Origin: an uncultured Flaviramulus sp.
GTDB taxonomy: Bacteria; Bacteroidota; Bacteroidia; Flavobacteriales; Flavobacteriaceae
Reading direction: 5' to 3'
Length of the DNA stretch: 64,000 nucleotides
NCBI GenBank assembly: GCA_947495125.1
Contig: CANLXL010000009.1
Coordinates: 1 to 64,000, forward strand
Shown: in pieces, positions 62,554 to 64,000 of the stretch
How positions within the stretch are numbered: position 1 is the stretch's first letter
Layout of the letters: the number at the start of each line of letters is the position of its first letter
Program-made: the position numbers and the translations under genes
The notes under the pieces: generated by a model
Told to the model about the DNA's origin: nothing
Seen by the model: only the letters and a program-made list of their open reading frames with translations
Database searches by the model: none

Positions 62554-63570
62554 TTGGACAAGAAAATAACCATTTATGATTTAGCTAAAGAACTCAACGT
62601 TTCTCCCGGGACGATTAGCAGAAGCTTAAATAATCACCCTTCCATTAGTAAAAAAACTAAAGACAAAGTTGTTTTAAAAGCTAATGAATTGGGATATAAA
62701 GTGAATAAGTTCGCTGTGAATTTACGCACACAAAAATCTAATACCATAGGTGTAATCATTCCAAAACTAAATTCTCATTTTATGTCTACACTTTTGGCCG
62801 GTGTTGAAAAGGTTGCTAATGAAGCCGGTTATAATTTGATTATCAGCCAATCTTTAGAATCGGTGGAAAAGGAAAGATTAAATGCAAAAACCCTATATAA
62901 TAGTGGTGTAGACGCTATTTTGGTGTCCTTGGCATTCAATACAGAAAACTATGATCATTTCTTGCCTTTTATTAACTCCAAAATACCATTAATTTTTATG
63001 GATAGGGTTCACAATTTGCCAAATTGTCCAACCATTGTTATCGATAATTTTCAGGCGGGCTACGATGCAACGAATCATTTAATGCACCAAGGCACTAAAA
63101 ATATAATGGTTATAACCGGAAGCTTAAAACGCAATGTTTATGCCGATCGTGTACTAGGGTATAAAGAAGCTTTAAAAGCTAACGGCCATAAATTTAAGGA
63201 GGAACTTATTTTTGAAACGACTTTGGAGTCAAAAAGCGTGGACGATGTGATTAGTTATATTAAGCACCTAGATGAGCCGGTGGACGGCTTGTTTGTTTTG
63301 GCTGATTCCTTTGCCGCCCACTGTATAAAAGCCTTAAAAAAGGAAAATTATAATATCCCTCAGGATATCAAAGTCATTGGTTTTAATAATGATCCTGTAT
63401 CACAATTGGTGACTCCAACTTTAAGTACTATAGAGTATCCGGGTTATAATATGGGACTTCTGGCAGGTGAGAGCATTATTAATCAAATAAAAGGAAATAT
63501 TAATTTGCAGGATACTAACGCCATCAGTTTACGACATAAACTTATAGAACGGGAGTCATCAGGAAATTAA
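62554..63570 (+). CDS. LacI-family transcriptional regulator of the uronate-type operon
   Basis: This is a 338-residue protein. The N-terminal HTH (TIYDLAKELNVSPGTISRSL) is followed by the hinge helix and a periplasmic-binding-protein-like ligand domain (GVIIPKLNSHFMSTLLAGVE, VSLAFNTENYDHF, GFNNDPVSQLVTPTLSTIEY). The first codon is TTG at 62554 (TTG GAC AAG AAA), and no in-frame ATG precedes it. It is divergent from the PmoA-ThuA-Gfo-Gfo-SDR-UxuA operon and is the likely repressor of it. The effector is probably a sugar acid or its derivative. Confidence 0.92.
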   Translation: MDKKITIYDLAKELNVSPGTISRSLNNHPSISKKTKDKVVLKANELGYKVNKFAVNLRTQKSNTIGVIIPKLNSHFMSTLLAGVEKVANEAGYNLIISQSLESVEKERLNAKTLYNSGVDAILVSLAFNTENYDHFLPFINSKIPLIFMDRVHNLPNCPTIVIDNFQAGYDATNHLMHQGTKNIMVITGSLKRNVYADRVLGYKEALKANGHKFKEELIFETTLESKSVDDVISYIKHLDEPVDGLFVLADSFAAHCIKALKKENYNIPQDIKVIGFNNDPVSQLVTPTLSTIEYPGYNMGLLAGESIINQIKGNINLQDTNAISLRHKLIERESSGN

Positions 63571-63589
63571 TTCGATGCTTCGGGTGTGG

Positions 63590-64000
63590 TTAAATACGCT
63601 TACTCAACCAATCTTTAAATTTATAAAAGTTTTGAGGAGCCACACCATGGCCAACGGGAAATTCAGCATATACATTTTTAATGCCTAATCTGTTTAAAAA
63701 TGGAGCGGTTTGTTGAGCCCAGCTTACTGGAATAACTTGATCTACACTTCCGTGAGAGCAATAAAAATCCAATCTGGAGTAATCTTTTTGTTGAATATCT
63801 TCAGGCAAAATATCATGGTTAATATAGCCACTTAGAGCCACAATGTTTTTTATTTTTTCAGGATAATTTAAGGCTACCGCATAACTCAAAATAGAACCTT
63901 GGCTAAAGCCTAAAAGACTGATATTATCTTTATCAATGGGATAAGTCTCAACCGCTTCATCAATGAACCTGGCGATTAAGTCTCTGGATTCTTTAGCTTG
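63590..64000 (-). CDS. Alpha/beta-hydrolase, carboxylesterase type (5'-truncated by window)
   Basis: The frame runs off the right edge, so only the C-terminal 136 residues are present. The nucleophile elbow GFSQGSIL (Ser), the aspartate in HGSVDQVIP and the histidine in VGHGVAP are all visible, which completes the catalytic triad of the phospholipase/carboxylesterase family (YpfH/EstB-like). It is convergent with the LacI gene, with 19 bp between stops. The N-terminus and possible signal peptide lie outside. A sugar-ester substrate is possible but not shown. Confidence 0.85.
   Translation of the reverse strand, partial: QAKESRDLIARFIDEAVETYPIDKDNISLLGFSQGSILSYAVALNYPEKIKNIVALSGYINHDILPEDIQQKDYSRLDFYCSHGSVDQVIPVSWAQQTAPFLNRLGIKNVYAEFPVGHGVAPQNFYKFKDWLSKRI

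Overview
The window looks like chromosome from a marine-type member of the Flavobacteriaceae (Bacteroidota). The DNA is AT-rich. Many upstream regions carry the Bacteroidota -7 box (TAnnTTTG), sometimes with a TTG about 20 nt upstream, and Shine-Dalgarno sequences are scarce. The gene content is typical of the group: DUF3078, DUF4835, DUF4197 and DUF1684 proteins, type III glutamine synthetase, a BlaI/M56 pair with plug-like repeats, an RprXY-like two-component system, BamD next to RNA polymerase omega, and YbbR next to CoaE. Species cannot be assigned from the sequence alone. I found no rRNA, tRNA, CRISPR array, insertion sequence or prophage. Most of the window is ordinary housekeeping chromosome, with short dispersed repeats in a few intergenic gaps.

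Layout: 1-4.6 kb holds a truncated secreted repeat protein, a 50-aa conserved peptide, the M56/BlaI signalling operon with a good operator-in-promoter candidate, and a lipoprotein. 4.8-18.3 kb holds a CaCA exchanger, two divergent glutamine synthetases (types II and III), purM, prfA, pyrF, a small ABC-type pair and several envelope proteins. 18.5-22 kb is a fused acyl-CoA mutase (IcmF type). 22.2-24.8 kb is regulatory: a Crp-like protein, a 33-residue metallothionein-like peptide (11 Cys) directly upstream of a SigZ-type sigma factor, and an Lrp regulator. 24.8-28.2 kb is a four-gene operon (MFS, VOC, YpdA-like reductase, DJ-1/PfpI lipoprotein) that looks like electrophile or thiol stress defence. 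28.6-42.4 kb carries a P450, a FluC/CrcB channel, dipeptidyl peptidase III, ligA, and a 5'-nucleotidase split into two genes. 42.4-55.2 kb is a dense run of + strand housekeeping genes (dapA, bamD, rpoZ, coaBC, recN, fabI, GT2, ybbR, coaE, and a histidine kinase/response regulator pair). 55.3-62.2 kb is a six-gene minus-strand operon (PmoA-like, ThuA, two Gfo/Idh/MocA proteins, SDR, mannonate dehydratase), divergent from a LacI regulator. The window ends inside an esterase gene.

How the parts work together: the last operon joins the hexuronate steps (fructuronate to mannonate to 2-keto-3-deoxygluconate) to a ThuA/Gfo/PmoA set often linked to keto-sugar or glycoside oxidation. A LacI-type palindrome lies exactly on the -33 element of its promoter. 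The most unusual item is the peptide/SigZ pair: a tiny cysteine-rich peptide and a sigma factor with its own cysteine-rich tail, separated by an intercistronic hairpin. This suggests a metal- or thiol-responsive sigma circuit. These functional links are inferences from sequence and context; no searches were run.
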